Source: Umezawaea endophytica (GTDB taxonomy: Bacteria > Actinomycetota > Actinomycetes > Mycobacteriales > Pseudonocardiaceae). From it: a DNA stretch of 64,000 bases. Under the pieces are notes generated by a model that was given only the letters and a program-made list of their open reading frames with translations, made no database searches and had not been told where the DNA came from. The stretch covers positions 124,001 to 188,000 of the forward strand of contig NZ_JANYMP010000011.1 in assembly GCF_025061645.1 (NCBI RefSeq), in the 5' to 3' direction. Below, in pieces: positions 42,189-53,960 of this stretch; positions within the stretch are counted from its first letter, which is position 1; each line of letters opens with the position of its first letter. Both the position numbers and the translations under genes were made by a program.

Positions 42189-43154
42189 TCAGCCCTCGTT
42201 GCTCGAATGGCCGGGGAACAGGTGCGCCGCCGGGTTCAGCGCGACCGCGATGTTGTTCACCGCTGTGGCCGCTTCACCGAACCCGGTGGCGATCAGCTTC
42301 ACCTTCCCCGGATACGCCGCCACGTCCCCGGCGGCGTAGACCAGTTCGCGCTGCGTCCGCATGGTCGTGTCCACGGACACCGCCCGGTGGTCCAGTTCCA
42401 GCCCCCACGACTCGATCGGGCCGAGGTCGGCCGTGAAGCCGAGCGCGGCCACGACGGCGTCGGCGGGCAGCACCTTCACGTCGCCGGACTTGAGCTTGAC
42501 CTCCACCTCGGCCAGCGCGGGCGCGCCGCGCAGGGCTGTCACCTCGGCGTCGGTGATGATCTCCACGCCCAGTTCGCGCACCGCTCGCACGGTCGGCGGG
42601 TGGGCGCGGAAGTTGGCGCGGCGGTGCACCAGCGTGACGCTGGCGGCGATCGGGTGCAGTGCCAGCGCCCAGTCGAACGCCGAGTCGCCGCCGCCGACGA
42701 TCACGACGTGCTGGGCGGTGTGCGCCGCCAGTGACGGCACGAAGTGCACCATCCCGCGCCCGAGCCAGTCGTCGCCCGCGGGCAGCGGGCGGGGGCGGAA
42801 CTCGCCCATGCCCGCGGTGATCAGCACCGCGCCCGCGTTGACCTCGGTCCCGTCGGCCAGCCCGACGCGCACCCGCGAGTCCACAGTGGACAGGGTGCGG
42901 GCCTGGCGGCCGAGCAGGTACGTCGGTTTCCACTGCGCGGCCTGCTCGACCAGCGCGTTGACCAGGTCCCGACCTCGGACGGCCGGGAAGCCCGCCACGT
43001 CGAAGATCATCTTCTCCGGGTACATCGCGGTGACCTGGCCGCCCGCTTCGGGCAGCGCGTCGACCAGTGCGACGGACAGGTCCCGGAACCCCGCGTAGTA
43101 GGCCGCGAACAGCCCCGTGGGACCGGCGCCCACGATCAACAAGTCGACATCCAT
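42189..43154 (-). CDS. Ferredoxin--NADP reductase, thioredoxin-reductase-like type
   Basis: 321 residues. FAD-binding GAGPTGLFAAYYAGFRDLSV at the N-terminus, PEAGGQVTAMYPEK, NAD(P)-binding VIVGGGDSAFDWALAL followed by VTLVHRRANFRAH, and the C-terminal FAD motif VYAAGDVAAYPGKVKLIATGFGEAATAVNNI. There is no CxxC redox pair, which separates it from thioredoxin reductase and fits the YumC-type ferredoxin (flavodoxin) reductase. ATG 43154. Convergent with the DUF3558-like gene. Confidence 0.9.
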   Translation of the reverse strand: MDVDLLIVGAGPTGLFAAYYAGFRDLSVALVDALPEAGGQVTAMYPEKMIFDVAGFPAVRGRDLVNALVEQAAQWKPTYLLGRQARTLSTVDSRVRVGLADGTEVNAGAVLITAGMGEFRPRPLPAGDDWLGRGMVHFVPSLAAHTAQHVVIVGGGDSAFDWALALHPIAASVTLVHRRANFRAHPPTVRAVRELGVEIITDAEVTALRGAPALAEVEVKLKSGDVKVLPADAVVAALGFTADLGPIESWGLELDHRAVSVDTTMRTQRELVYAAGDVAAYPGKVKLIATGFGEAATAVNNIAVALNPAAHLFPGHSSNEG

Positions 43155-43257
43155 GGGTTGAACCCCTCTGCCAGTGGTGGGTGGCAGTGCAGGGATTCGA
43201 CCTTAGGTGCTCAACGCCACCGTGCCCAGATCCCCCTACGGGGACAAACTGGGGACT

Positions 43258-44652
<1,395 letters not shown>

Positions 44653-44653
44653 C

Positions 44654-45535
44654 TCACGGCGTGGGCACGGGTTGTCCCACCGTGCCCACGCGTGGTCGCA
44701 CCCGGCCCGCGGACAGGCCGACGACGCAGCCGATCGCGACGACGACCGCGCCGACCAGTCCGAGCAGCGTGAAGTCCTGCGCTCCCAACGCCACCGACAC
44801 CACCAGCCCGGAGATCGGCATCAGTCCGATGAGGACTCCGGCGCGCGCGGCGCCGAGCCTGCCGACGGCGAAGTACCAGAGCCCGAACGCGACCGCGGTC
44901 AGCGCGATGGCCAACGTGACCAGCGCGACGCCCTCCTCGACCGTCGGCACCTGCCAGCCGCCGAGGAACGTGCCCGCCACCGCGCCGACCGCGCCCGCGA
45001 TCAGGCACGTCCACGTCGCCACGGCCACCCCGCCCAGCCTGCGCACGACCCCGATCGCGAACAGCGTGAACGCCGCCTCCCCGGCCAGCGCCAACGCCGC
45101 CAGCAGCAGTCCGGGCCCGTGCCACGCGCCTCCGCCGGACAGCACGACCACGCCGAGCGCCACGATCCCCGCGCCCACCACCGCGGCCGCCGACGCCTTC
45201 CGGCTCGCCAGCGCGAGCACGACCGGTGTCCCGCCGAGCATCGCGGCCACGAAACCCGGCTCGGCGTAGAGCTGCGCGTGCAGGACCGCAGCGTTGAACC
45301 CGAGCATCCCGAACGCCACGAGCGCCAGCAGCGCGGGCAGGTCACCTAGCTTCGGCGGCACCGGGCGCTGGCCGCGGGCGTACGTCCACGCGAGCAGCAC
45401 GAGCCCGCTCAACGCGTACCGCATCGCCTGTCCGGTGAGCAGCGGGTAGTGCTGGAGCAAGCCGGTGACCGGCACCGACGCCCCGACGATGATGGCCGCG
45501 GACGCCCCTGAGGCCACCGCGAGTCGACTGGTCAT
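44654..45535 (-). CDS. EamA family (DMT) transporter
   Basis: 293 residues with ten transmembrane helices in two EamA repeats (AIIVGASVPVTGLLQHYPLLTGQAMRYALSGLVLLAW at the start; FGLWYFAVGRLGAARAGVLIGLMPISGLVVSVALG near the end). Drug/metabolite exporter type. Divergent from a MocR-type regulator 46 bp away, which probably controls it. ATG at 45535; an upstream in-frame ATG would enter the regulator's promoter. Confidence 0.9.
   Translation of the reverse strand: MTSRLAVASGASAAIIVGASVPVTGLLQHYPLLTGQAMRYALSGLVLLAWTYARGQRPVPPKLGDLPALLALVAFGMLGFNAAVLHAQLYAEPGFVAAMLGGTPVVLALASRKASAAAVVGAGIVALGVVVLSGGGAWHGPGLLLAALALAGEAAFTLFAIGVVRRLGGVAVATWTCLIAGAVGAVAGTFLGGWQVPTVEEGVALVTLAIALTAVAFGLWYFAVGRLGAARAGVLIGLMPISGLVVSVALGAQDFTLLGLVGAVVVAIGCVVGLSAGRVRPRVGTVGQPVPTP
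44659..44691. terminator. Hairpin between convergent fumC and the EamA gene
   Basis: GCGTGGGCACGG pairs with CCGTGCCCACGC around GTTGTCCCA: a perfect 12-bp stem starting seven bases after the fumC stop. It lies inside the last codons of the convergent EamA gene, so it can terminate fumC only by using coding sequence of its neighbour. Confidence 0.7.
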
Positions 45536-45581
45536 GCCGACAGCGTGCCCGGCAGGTGGCACAGGTTTAAGCTCCACTTCC

Positions 45582-46946
45582 ATGGTCGGCAACTGGTCCA
45601 CTTATCGGGAGCTGCTGCTGCCCGCGCTCAGCGGACGGCGCCGGGCCGTCGAGACGGAACTCCGGCACGCCATCCGCGACGGCAGGCTCACGACCGGCAC
45701 CCGCCTGCCGTCCAGCCGCGACCTCGCCCAGCAGCTCGACGTCTCCAGGGGCACCGTCACGGCCGCGTACGCGCAGCTCGTCGGCGAGGGCTACCTGTCG
45801 GCGAAGCGCGGCTCCGGCACCACCGTGACCGCCGCGGGCGGCTGGCCGTCCGACAGCAGGCCGCTGCCCGACGCGCCGCCGCACTGGCGCTACGACCTGC
45901 ACCCGCGGGTGCCCGCGCTGAGCGCGTTCCCGCGCGCCGAGTGGATCGCCGCCTACCGCGCCGGGCTGGCCGGTCTGTCCGACGAGGAACTGGGCTACCC
46001 ACCGGCCGCGGGCCACCCCGCCCTGCGCGCCGAACTGTCCGACTACCTGGGCCGCGTGCGGGCCGTGGTGTCCGAACCGGACGCCGTGGTGTTCACCAAC
46101 GGCTCCGCGCAGGGCCTCGCGCTGTTCGCCCGCACCCTCGTCGCGCAGGGCCACACCAGCATCGCCGTCGAGACGCCCGGTCACTTCGGCGTGCTGGACA
46201 TGCTGCGCTCCCACGGGCTTTCGGTCGTCACCGTGCCCGTCGACGACCACGGCATCCGCGTCGACCTGCTCGCGGCCGCGGGCACGCGCGCCGTGCACGT
46301 GACGGCCGCGCACCAGTTCCCCCTCGGCGTCGTGCTCCACCCGTCGCGCAGGCACGCGCTGGTCAAGTGGGCCAGGGACGTCGACGGGCTGGTCATCGAG
46401 GACGACTACGACGCCGAACACCGCTACGACCGCCCCGCCGTGGGCGCTGTGCAGGCCCTGGACCCCAGGCGCGTCGTCTACCAGGGCAGTTCGAGCAAGG
46501 TGCTCGCCCCCGGCCTCAGGATGGGCTGGATGGTCGTGCCGGAACCGCTGCGGGACGAGGTGATCCGGCGCAAGCGGCACGAGGACATGGGCAGCGACGT
46601 CCTGCACCAGGCCGCGTTCGCCCACCTGCTGCGCACCGGCGGCTACGACCGGCACCTGCGCCGAACCCGCGCCCTGTACCGGAAGCGCCGCGACGCCCTG
46701 CTGGGCGCGCTGGCCGTGGAACTGCCGTCGTGGGAACCCGTCGGCGTCGCGGCGGGCCTGCACGTCGTCGTCCGCCTGCCGCCGGGCACCGACGACCTGG
46801 CCGTCCAGGAGCGTGCCGCCCACCGTGGGGTGAACGTATTGGCGCTGGCCCGCTACTCGCAGACACCGATGTGGCCGGGTTTGGTGCTCGGCTACGCGTC
46901 GTTGTCGCCCGATCGGCTGCGCGAGGCGGTCAGGGAACTCCGCTGA
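45582..46946 (+). CDS. MocR/PdxR-type regulator (GntR winged helix + aminotransferase fold)
   Basis: 454 residues. Residues 1-80 hold a GntR winged helix (AVETELRHAIRDGRLTTGTRLPSSRDLAQQLDVSRGTVTAAYAQLVGEGYL). The rest is a fold-type I aminotransferase domain with the PLP lysine in YQGSSSKVLAPGLRMGW and VIEDDYDAEHRY. Such regulators bind PLP and control pyridoxal synthesis or amino-acid transport genes. With a divergent exporter next door, the exporter is the likely target. Confidence 0.92.
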   Translation: MVGNWSTYRELLLPALSGRRRAVETELRHAIRDGRLTTGTRLPSSRDLAQQLDVSRGTVTAAYAQLVGEGYLSAKRGSGTTVTAAGGWPSDSRPLPDAPPHWRYDLHPRVPALSAFPRAEWIAAYRAGLAGLSDEELGYPPAAGHPALRAELSDYLGRVRAVVSEPDAVVFTNGSAQGLALFARTLVAQGHTSIAVETPGHFGVLDMLRSHGLSVVTVPVDDHGIRVDLLAAAGTRAVHVTAAHQFPLGVVLHPSRRHALVKWARDVDGLVIEDDYDAEHRYDRPAVGAVQALDPRRVVYQGSSSKVLAPGLRMGWMVVPEPLRDEVIRRKRHEDMGSDVLHQAAFAHLLRTGGYDRHLRRTRALYRKRRDALLGALAVELPSWEPVGVAAGLHVVVRLPPGTDDLAVQERAAHRGVNVLALARYSQTPMWPGLVLGYASLSPDRLREAVRELR

Positions 46947-46983
46947 CCTGTTTTTGTCGGTGCCCGGGTGCACCATGGGACCC

Positions 46984-48540
46984 GTGCTGTTCTCCGAGCT
47001 GGTCGAGACATCCGAGGCCGTGGCCGCGACGCGGTCCCGGCTGGCCAAGGTCGCCGCGCTGGCGGGCCTGCTGAAACGGCTGGACACCCCGGCGGTGGTG
47101 TCCTTCCTCATCGGCGTGCCCAGCCAGGGCCGCATCGGCGCGGGCTGGAGAACGGTGGGTGACCTGGCCGTGCCACCGGCGGCGGCCGAGTCGCTGACGG
47201 TGGCCGAGGTCGACGAGGCCCTCGGCGCTTACGGGACGGTCAGCGGCAAGGGCTCCGCCGGTCGCCGCGCAGACCTCCTGGCCGCCCTCTTCGGCCGTGC
47301 CACGGCGGCGGAGCAGGGTTTCCTGCGCCGCCTGCTGACCGGCGAGCTGCGGCAGGGCGCGTTGGAGGGCGTGATGCTGGACGCCATCGCGTCGGCGGCC
47401 GACGTGCCGGGAGCGGTGGTGCGCCGGGCTTTCATGCTGTCCGGCTCGCTGCCGGACACAGCAGTGGCGGCGCTGAACGGCGGCGAGGCCGAACTCGCCG
47501 AGGTGAGGCTGGAGGTGGGCAGACCGGTCCGCCCGATGCTCGCCTCGCCCGCCTCGTCACTACCGGAGGCGATGGCGGAGTTGGGCAGCGTCGTCGTCGA
47601 GCACAAACTGGACGGCGCCCGCATCCAGGTGCACAGGTCGGGTTCGGAGGTCCACATCTTCACCCGCACCCTGCGGGAGATCACCGCCACCGTGCCCGAA
47701 CTGGTCGACCTGGTGCGCGCCATGCCGTGCACCTCGGTCGTCCTGGACGGCGAAACCCTGGCCCTGACGGACGACGGCAAGCCAAGACCGTTCCAGGAGA
47801 CCATGAGCCGCTTCGGCGCCCAGGACGTCCGCGAACTCCTGCTGTCCCCGTTCTTCTTCGACTGCCTGCACCTGGACGGCCAAGACCTCTTGGACGAACC
47901 ACTGCGAGCCCGCCTGACAGCCCTCCGCACCGTGGCGGGCCCACACGTCATCCCAGGCGTGCAAGACCCGACCCCAGACGCCGCCGCGGCGGTGGTCGAC
48001 GCCTCACTGGCGGCGGGCCACGAGGGCGTCATGGTCAAGTCCCTGACCTCCTCCTACGCGGCAGGCAGACGCGGCAGCGCCTGGCAGAAGGTCAAACCGG
48101 TCCACACCCTCGACCTGGTCGTGCTGGGCGTCGAATGGGGCAGCGGCCGCCGCTCGGGCAAACTCTCCAACCTCCACCTGGGCGCCCGCGACCCGAACGG
48201 CGGCCCACCGGTCATGGTCGGCAAGACGTTCAAGGGCATGACGGACGAACTGCTCGCGTGGCAAACCAAGGCCCTGGCCGACATAGCCACCGAGGACCAC
48301 CCCTGGGGAATCGTGGTCAACCCCGAGTTGGTGATCGAGATCGAATTGGACGGCGCCCAGGTAAGCCCCCGCTACCCCGGCGGCCTGGCACTCCGCTTCG
48401 CCCGCGTGCTCAGGTACAGACCGGACAAGGACGCGGCGGACGCGGACACGATCGACGCGGTGCGGGCTTTGCTGCCGGGGAAGGCGCCAGGGGTGGGGAC
48501 AGGCGGTGGTGAGGGGGAAGGGGAGAGCGGCGGGACGTGA
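46984..48540 (+). CDS. ligB: ATP-dependent DNA ligase (LigB type)
   Basis: 518 residues. It matches my memory of M. tuberculosis LigB along its length: N-terminal DNA-binding domain (ETSEAVAATRSRLAKVAALAGLLKRL, GTVSGKGSAGRRADLLAALF, FLRRLLTGELRQGALEGVMLDA), nucleotidyl-transfer motif I EHKLDGARIQ with the catalytic Lys, motif III FFFDCLHLDG, motif IV GHEGVMVKS, motif V WQKVKPVHTLDLVVLGVEWGSGRR, and OB-fold ending RFARVLRYRPDKDAADADTIDAVRALL. GTG 46984 is the family start; ATG 46975 is possible. The last 20 residues are a Gly/Glu-rich tail. Codons in the second half turn to CCA and other A-ending forms. Confidence 0.9.
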   Translation: MLFSELVETSEAVAATRSRLAKVAALAGLLKRLDTPAVVSFLIGVPSQGRIGAGWRTVGDLAVPPAAAESLTVAEVDEALGAYGTVSGKGSAGRRADLLAALFGRATAAEQGFLRRLLTGELRQGALEGVMLDAIASAADVPGAVVRRAFMLSGSLPDTAVAALNGGEAELAEVRLEVGRPVRPMLASPASSLPEAMAELGSVVVEHKLDGARIQVHRSGSEVHIFTRTLREITATVPELVDLVRAMPCTSVVLDGETLALTDDGKPRPFQETMSRFGAQDVRELLLSPFFFDCLHLDGQDLLDEPLRARLTALRTVAGPHVIPGVQDPTPDAAAAVVDASLAAGHEGVMVKSLTSSYAAGRRGSAWQKVKPVHTLDLVVLGVEWGSGRRSGKLSNLHLGARDPNGGPPVMVGKTFKGMTDELLAWQTKALADIATEDHPWGIVVNPELVIEIELDGAQVSPRYPGGLALRFARVLRYRPDKDAADADTIDAVRALLPGKAPGVGTGGGEGEGESGGT

Positions 48541-48959
48541 GGGGTGGAGGCGAGGAGAGGTGAGGAGCGGGAAGCGACGAGGAGCGGGAAAAGGGGCAAG
48601 GAGCCGAGGGCGGGCAAAGGAGCCAGGGCGCGGGGCAACGAGCCAGAAGCAAGGGCAAGCAGCGCTTGTTCGATGAGGCCTGCGGCCAAAGGCTTGGTTT
48701 CGCGCCGCTAGACGAGCGTCGGGGATGGGATGGCTTCGCTCAAGCAGGAACAGCAAACCTGCCCAACCAACAAACCCGACACCACGCACTCCCCAGCCAA
48801 CCCACCCAGCCAACCCGGTCAGCAACCCACCATCGCAGCCCACCTGACAGCACGCCCCCCAGCAAACCCATCCAACCCATCGCAACCCGCCTGGCAGCAC
48901 GCAACCCGGCCACGACGTCTCCCGAGCAGACCCTCTCCGCCCCCGATCCGAAGCGCCCT

Positions 48960-49020
48960 CATCGTCGATCTTGGTTTGTCAAGGCATCTTTCCCGCCTTG
49001 ACAAACCAAGATCGACGATG
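48960..49020 (+). repeat. Hairpin repeat with invariant 9-nt loop, copy 3
   Basis: A perfect 26-bp stem (48960-48985 with 48995-49020) around ATCTTTCCC. The inner 18 bp equal copy 1 (GATCTTGGTTTGTCAAGG); the outer part is CATCGTC, compensated by GACGATG. The flanks share CCCGATCC-AAGCGCCCTC and GAGACAATCGCGCGAGCGGGG with the other copies. Confidence 0.85.
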
Positions 49021-49117
49021 GAGACAATCGCGCGAGCGGGGGTGAGGGAGACCCACCCCAACCAGCCGCCCTGCAACAAACCGAGCACAGCCCACCAACC
49101 GCACCACCACCTACCAA

Positions 49118-49152
49118 CCCGCGACCCGCGACCCGCGACCCGCGACCCGCGA
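49118..49152 (+). repeat. Heptanucleotide tandem repeat
   Basis: Five perfect CCCGCGA units in a row followed by a partial one. Such short tandem repeats tend to vary in copy number between strains. It lies 79 bp before guaB1, with no promoter element in it. Confidence 0.8.
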
Positions 49153-49218
49153 CCCGAACAGCGCCTCCCCCACCCCCTCAAAGATCAACCCCAAGCACAC
49201 CCCCCATTTCCCGCGTAG

Positions 49219-50670
<1,452 letters not shown>

Positions 50671-50729
50671 AAACCAGACATACCACCGAAAAAGAAAAGT
50701 GGCTTGCACCACACGCCTAGGCTCTTGTC

Positions 50730-51689
50730 GTGGACGAAGCGGTGGAGGTCTCGGACCTCGTCAAGGTCTACAAGCCGGGCCAGAAGCCCGCTGTGGACGG
50801 ACTTGGTTTCACGGTGCCGCCAGGGGAGGTGTTCGGGCTGCTCGGTCCGAACGGGGCGGGCAAGACCACCACCGTCGGCGTGCTCACCACCAGGGTGCGG
50901 CTCACCTCGGGTCGCGCCCTGGTGTGCGGTGTGGACGTGACCGCCGACTCCCAGCGGGCTCGGCAACTGCTGGCTGTGGTGCCGCAGCGCAACAACCTGG
51001 ACCGGACGCTGAACGCCCGGCAGAACCTGCTGTTCCACGCCGCCTACCACGGCATCGGCCGCGCCGAGCGAACCAGGCTGGCCGACGACATCCTGGCCAA
51101 GATGGGTCTGGAGGACCACGCGAAGGCGCTGGTCGACACGCTCTCCGGCGGGCAGGCGCAGCGGCTGATGATCGCGCGGGCCCTGATGCACCGGCCGAAG
51201 GTGCTGTTCCTGGACGAGCCGTCGACGGGACTCGACCCGCAGGCCCGGCTGTTCGTGCACGACCGGGTCGCCGCGCTCCAGCAGGAGGGCGTGACGATCG
51301 TGCTGACGACGCACGACATGGACGAGGCCGCGAAGCTGTGCGACCGGGTCGGCATCGTCGACCACGGCAAGCTGCTCGCGCTCGACAGCCCGGAGAAGCT
51401 GACGTCGTCGCTGCCGGGCAGCACCACCATCAGCGTCACGACCAGTCCGGTCGGGACGGACCCGCGGGTGGTCACGGCAGCGCTGAGCGACCTCGCCGGT
51501 GTCGTGCGGGTCGAGGAGGTGGCCGGGAGCAGCGCGTTCCGCGTCTACGCCGACGCGACCGCCGCCGTCGCGCTGCCCGCCGTGCTGCGCGTGCTGGAGG
51601 AGCTGGGGGTGGCCGTCAGCGACCTGGCGATCGGCAAACCGAGCCTCGAGGACGTGTTCATCCAGATGACGGGCAGGGAACTCCGATGA
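50730..51689 (+). CDS. ABC exporter ATP-binding protein, DrrA-like
   Basis: 319 residues. Walker A GPNGAGKTTT, Q-loop VVPQRNNLDRTLNARQNL, signature LSGGQAQRLMIARAL, Walker B VLFLDEPSTGLDPQ, H-loop VLTTHDMDEA, and a DrrA-type C-terminal region. GTG start with TAGGCT (50718-50723) six bases upstream, so probably leaderless. Forms a unit with the following permease. Substrate unknown. Confidence 0.92.
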   Translation: MDEAVEVSDLVKVYKPGQKPAVDGLGFTVPPGEVFGLLGPNGAGKTTTVGVLTTRVRLTSGRALVCGVDVTADSQRARQLLAVVPQRNNLDRTLNARQNLLFHAAYHGIGRAERTRLADDILAKMGLEDHAKALVDTLSGGQAQRLMIARALMHRPKVLFLDEPSTGLDPQARLFVHDRVAALQQEGVTIVLTTHDMDEAAKLCDRVGIVDHGKLLALDSPEKLTSSLPGSTTISVTTSPVGTDPRVVTAALSDLAGVVRVEEVAGSSAFRVYADATAAVALPAVLRVLEELGVAVSDLAIGKPSLEDVFIQMTGRELR

Positions 51690-52471
51690 GCGCGACACCC
51701 GCGTCGGTCTCGATCCGCACGTTCCGCGCGATCCTCTGGCGGGACGTGTTCGTCACCGGCAGCGAGATGCCCAGCTTCCTCGCGCAGGTGCTGATCCAGC
51801 CGTTCTTCATCCTCTTCATCTTCGGCAAGGTCCTCGGCGACATCGGCTTCGTGCAGGGGGACTTCGCCGCCGTGCTGCTGCCCGGCATCGTGGCCATGAA
51901 CGGCTTCCTCGGGGCGCTCCAGAACACGACGCTGCCGCTGGTGCTGGACTTCTCGTGGACCCGCGAGATCGAGGACCGGCTGCTCGCGCCCATCCCGATC
52001 CCGCTGGTGGCGGTGGAGAAGATGGTGTTCGGCGGACTGCGCGGTCTGCTCGCCGCGGTGCTGATGGTGCCGATCGGGTTCCTGCTGCTCGACGTGAGCT
52101 GGCCGGTCGCCGGGCTGCCGATGGCGTTCCTGGTGATCTGCCTCGGTTCGCTCGCGGGCGCCGCGGTCGGCATGGTGATCGGCACGTCCGTCCCGCCGCG
52201 CCGGATCAACATCATGTTCGCGGTCATCCTCACGCCGCTGCTGTTCACCGGCTCCGCGCAGTTCCCGTGGTCCGCGCTGGAGCACACCCGCTGGTTCCAG
52301 GTGGTGTGCGCGCTGAACCCGCTGACCTACGTCAGCGAGGGCATGCGGGCCGTGCTGGTGCCCGAGGTGCCGCACATCCCGCTGGGCGTGAACCTGCTGG
52401 TGCTCGTGGCGTCCGTCGTGGGCTTCGGCGCGCTCGGCATGAAGGGTTTTATGCGCCGCGCGTTGGACTAG
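51686..52471 (+). CDS. ABC-2 type permease, DrrB-like
   Basis: 261 residues, six transmembrane helices; SEMPSFLAQVLIQPFFILFIFGKVLGDIG, the conserved DFSWTREIEDRLLAPIPIPLVAVEKMVFG loop and FTGSAQFPWSALEHTRWFQVVCALNPLTYVSEGMRAVLV. Starts in the ATPase stop (ATGA). The pair is a daunorubicin-resistance-type exporter by fold only. Confidence 0.9.
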   Translation: MSATPASVSIRTFRAILWRDVFVTGSEMPSFLAQVLIQPFFILFIFGKVLGDIGFVQGDFAAVLLPGIVAMNGFLGALQNTTLPLVLDFSWTREIEDRLLAPIPIPLVAVEKMVFGGLRGLLAAVLMVPIGFLLLDVSWPVAGLPMAFLVICLGSLAGAAVGMVIGTSVPPRRINIMFAVILTPLLFTGSAQFPWSALEHTRWFQVVCALNPLTYVSEGMRAVLVPEVPHIPLGVNLLVLVASVVGFGALGMKGFMRRALD

Positions 52472-52567
52472 AATGCGAATGGGCACAAATCCCCATTCAT
52501 TTCGCGGCACCCGAGGTATATATTGCCCTCTCGGGGATGAACACGTGTCGCTCACGGGGGTGTCATC

Positions 52568-53515
52568 ATGCTGGAAGTCGAACTCGACATCTTATCGGGA
52601 ATGCCCAACCCGACCTGGATCCTTTCCGGGGAGCACGAGCGGGAACTGGTCGACCGAATCGCCGCCGATCCCGCACAGCTCTCACCCGCCGCGACCGCCG
52701 AGGAGCAGTTCAGCCTCGGCTACCGCGGCCTTCTCGTCAGGACCGTCAAGACGGACGGCGAACAACGGTCGCTCACGCTGCCGCAGGAGTTCCGCGTGGG
52801 CAGCAGGCCCGCGACGGAGCCCGCCGCCGAGTGGCTGCTCGGCACGGCGGAGAGCTACCGCGACAGCGGGGTGACCGACGTGCTGCGCGAGGCCGCGGCG
52901 GAGGGGATCGCGCGGATCGACAACCTGGTCGTCGACCCGGCGCAGCCCGCGACCGGGTTCGGCGGTCGCGAGCAGCAGGACAACGAGGACCCCGACACCC
53001 CGAACGGGGGTGGTGAAGGGGTCTCCACCAGGGGCGCGACCTGGTGGGCCTGCGGGTCGAACTACTTCAGCGCCAACGCCGACCTGTTCAACCGGCCGGA
53101 GAACGTGACGCGCAACAACTGCTACTGCTTCGCCAGCAACCACCTGGCGGGTGTGCGCTACGCGCTGCCGGGCAAGCGCGGCGGGCGGCCCGCGACGTCC
53201 ATCACGTGCGGCGGCTGCACCGACGGGCTGCGCGCGGACGGGTGGCAGGACGGCTGCCAGACGAACGGCCTGACGATCGCGATGGTGATCTGGCCCAACG
53301 TCGACTACCACTTCTACCGCCTCGTGACCGGCGGCCCGAACTGGTGGTGGGGCCACAAGCCGGGCGGAACGCCCGCGAAGTACACCGACGACTGCGGCCA
53401 CGCGATCTACCAGGAGAACGGCACGGGATACGCGCCGAACAACATCTGCCGCGGCAACTACACCAATTTCTGCGGCTACTTCTACCAGAACAACAGCACC
53501 GCACTGGTGGCATAG
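52568..53515 (+). CDS. Unrecognised two-domain protein: 'ELDI-SG-PNPTW' module plus a Cys/His-rich domain
   Basis: 315 residues, no signal peptide. Domain 1 (1-105) opens MLEVELDILSGMPNPTWILS and holds SLGYRGLLVRT and AAEWLLGTAE; the same module is repeated in the next gene. A Gly/Asp-rich linker follows (NEDPDTPNGGGEGVSTRG). Domain 2 (158-315) has NNCYCFASNHLAG, ITCGGCTDGL, VIWPNVDYHFYRL, WWWGHKPGGTPAKYTDDCGH and FCGYFY. The order NC...DYHxYR...HKPG...D recalls secreted proteins of bacteria and animals whose fold I cannot name, and would suit a papain-like Cys-His pair. Seven or more cysteines suggest disulfides, which is odd without an export signal. Confidence 0.7.
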   Translation: MLEVELDILSGMPNPTWILSGEHERELVDRIAADPAQLSPAATAEEQFSLGYRGLLVRTVKTDGEQRSLTLPQEFRVGSRPATEPAAEWLLGTAESYRDSGVTDVLREAAAEGIARIDNLVVDPAQPATGFGGREQQDNEDPDTPNGGGEGVSTRGATWWACGSNYFSANADLFNRPENVTRNNCYCFASNHLAGVRYALPGKRGGRPATSITCGGCTDGLRADGWQDGCQTNGLTIAMVIWPNVDYHFYRLVTGGPNWWWGHKPGGTPAKYTDDCGHAIYQENGTGYAPNNICRGNYTNFCGYFYQNNSTALVA

Positions 53516-53524
53516 GAGAATGCA

Positions 53525-53956
53525 ATAGACGCGCGCCGATTCATAGCCGGAGCATTGCTCGTGCTCCTCGCTTCGGCTTGCGCTTCGACGCCTTCCGGAG
53601 AGGACAAGACCGTGTCGGGGAAAACGGTGGTCGAACTCGACATCTTCTCCGGGAGGCCGAACCCGACGTGGACGCTGCCGGACGCGGAGGCGACCGCGTT
53701 CCGGGAGAGGCTCGACGCGCTGGCGGGGACGGCCTCCGGGCAGGTGGCGAACAACCTGGGCTACCGGGGGTTCGTCGTCCGGACGGGTGACGAGGTCGTC
53801 ACCGTCCAGCGCGGACTCGTGCGGAGGGCGGATGGCGGGACGACCACGTACGGGACGGACCCGAACCGGGACCTCGAGCAGTGGCTGCTGGACTCGGGCA
53901 AGTCGTCCCTGGACCCGGACCTGGTCACCACGGTCGAGCACGAACTCGGCGGCTGA
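53525..53956 (+). CDS. Lipoprotein carrying the 'ELDIFSGRPNPTW' module, with a non-standard start
   Basis: The signal reads (M)DARRFIAGALLVLLASAC, an ideal lipoprotein signal, then the module VVELDIFSGRPNPTWTLPDA, NNLGYRGFVVRT and LEQWLLDSG that matches the N-terminal domain of the preceding gene. The only codon giving the full signal is ATA at 53525-53527, six bases after AGGAG (53514-53518). The first standard alternative, TTG at 53555, would leave a signal without positive residues. Either ATA is used as start or the start codon was lost. It begins ten bases after the upstream stop, so the two are cotranscribed. Confidence 0.65.
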   Translation: MDARRFIAGALLVLLASACASTPSGEDKTVSGKTVVELDIFSGRPNPTWTLPDAEATAFRERLDALAGTASGQVANNLGYRGFVVRTGDEVVTVQRGLVRRADGGTTTYGTDPNRDLEQWLLDSGKSSLDPDLVTTVEHELGG

Positions 53957-53960
53957 CGAA

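Noticed and set aside
49118-49152. CRISPR-like array
   Set aside because: The heptamers are directly abutting without spacers, so it is a simple tandem repeat.
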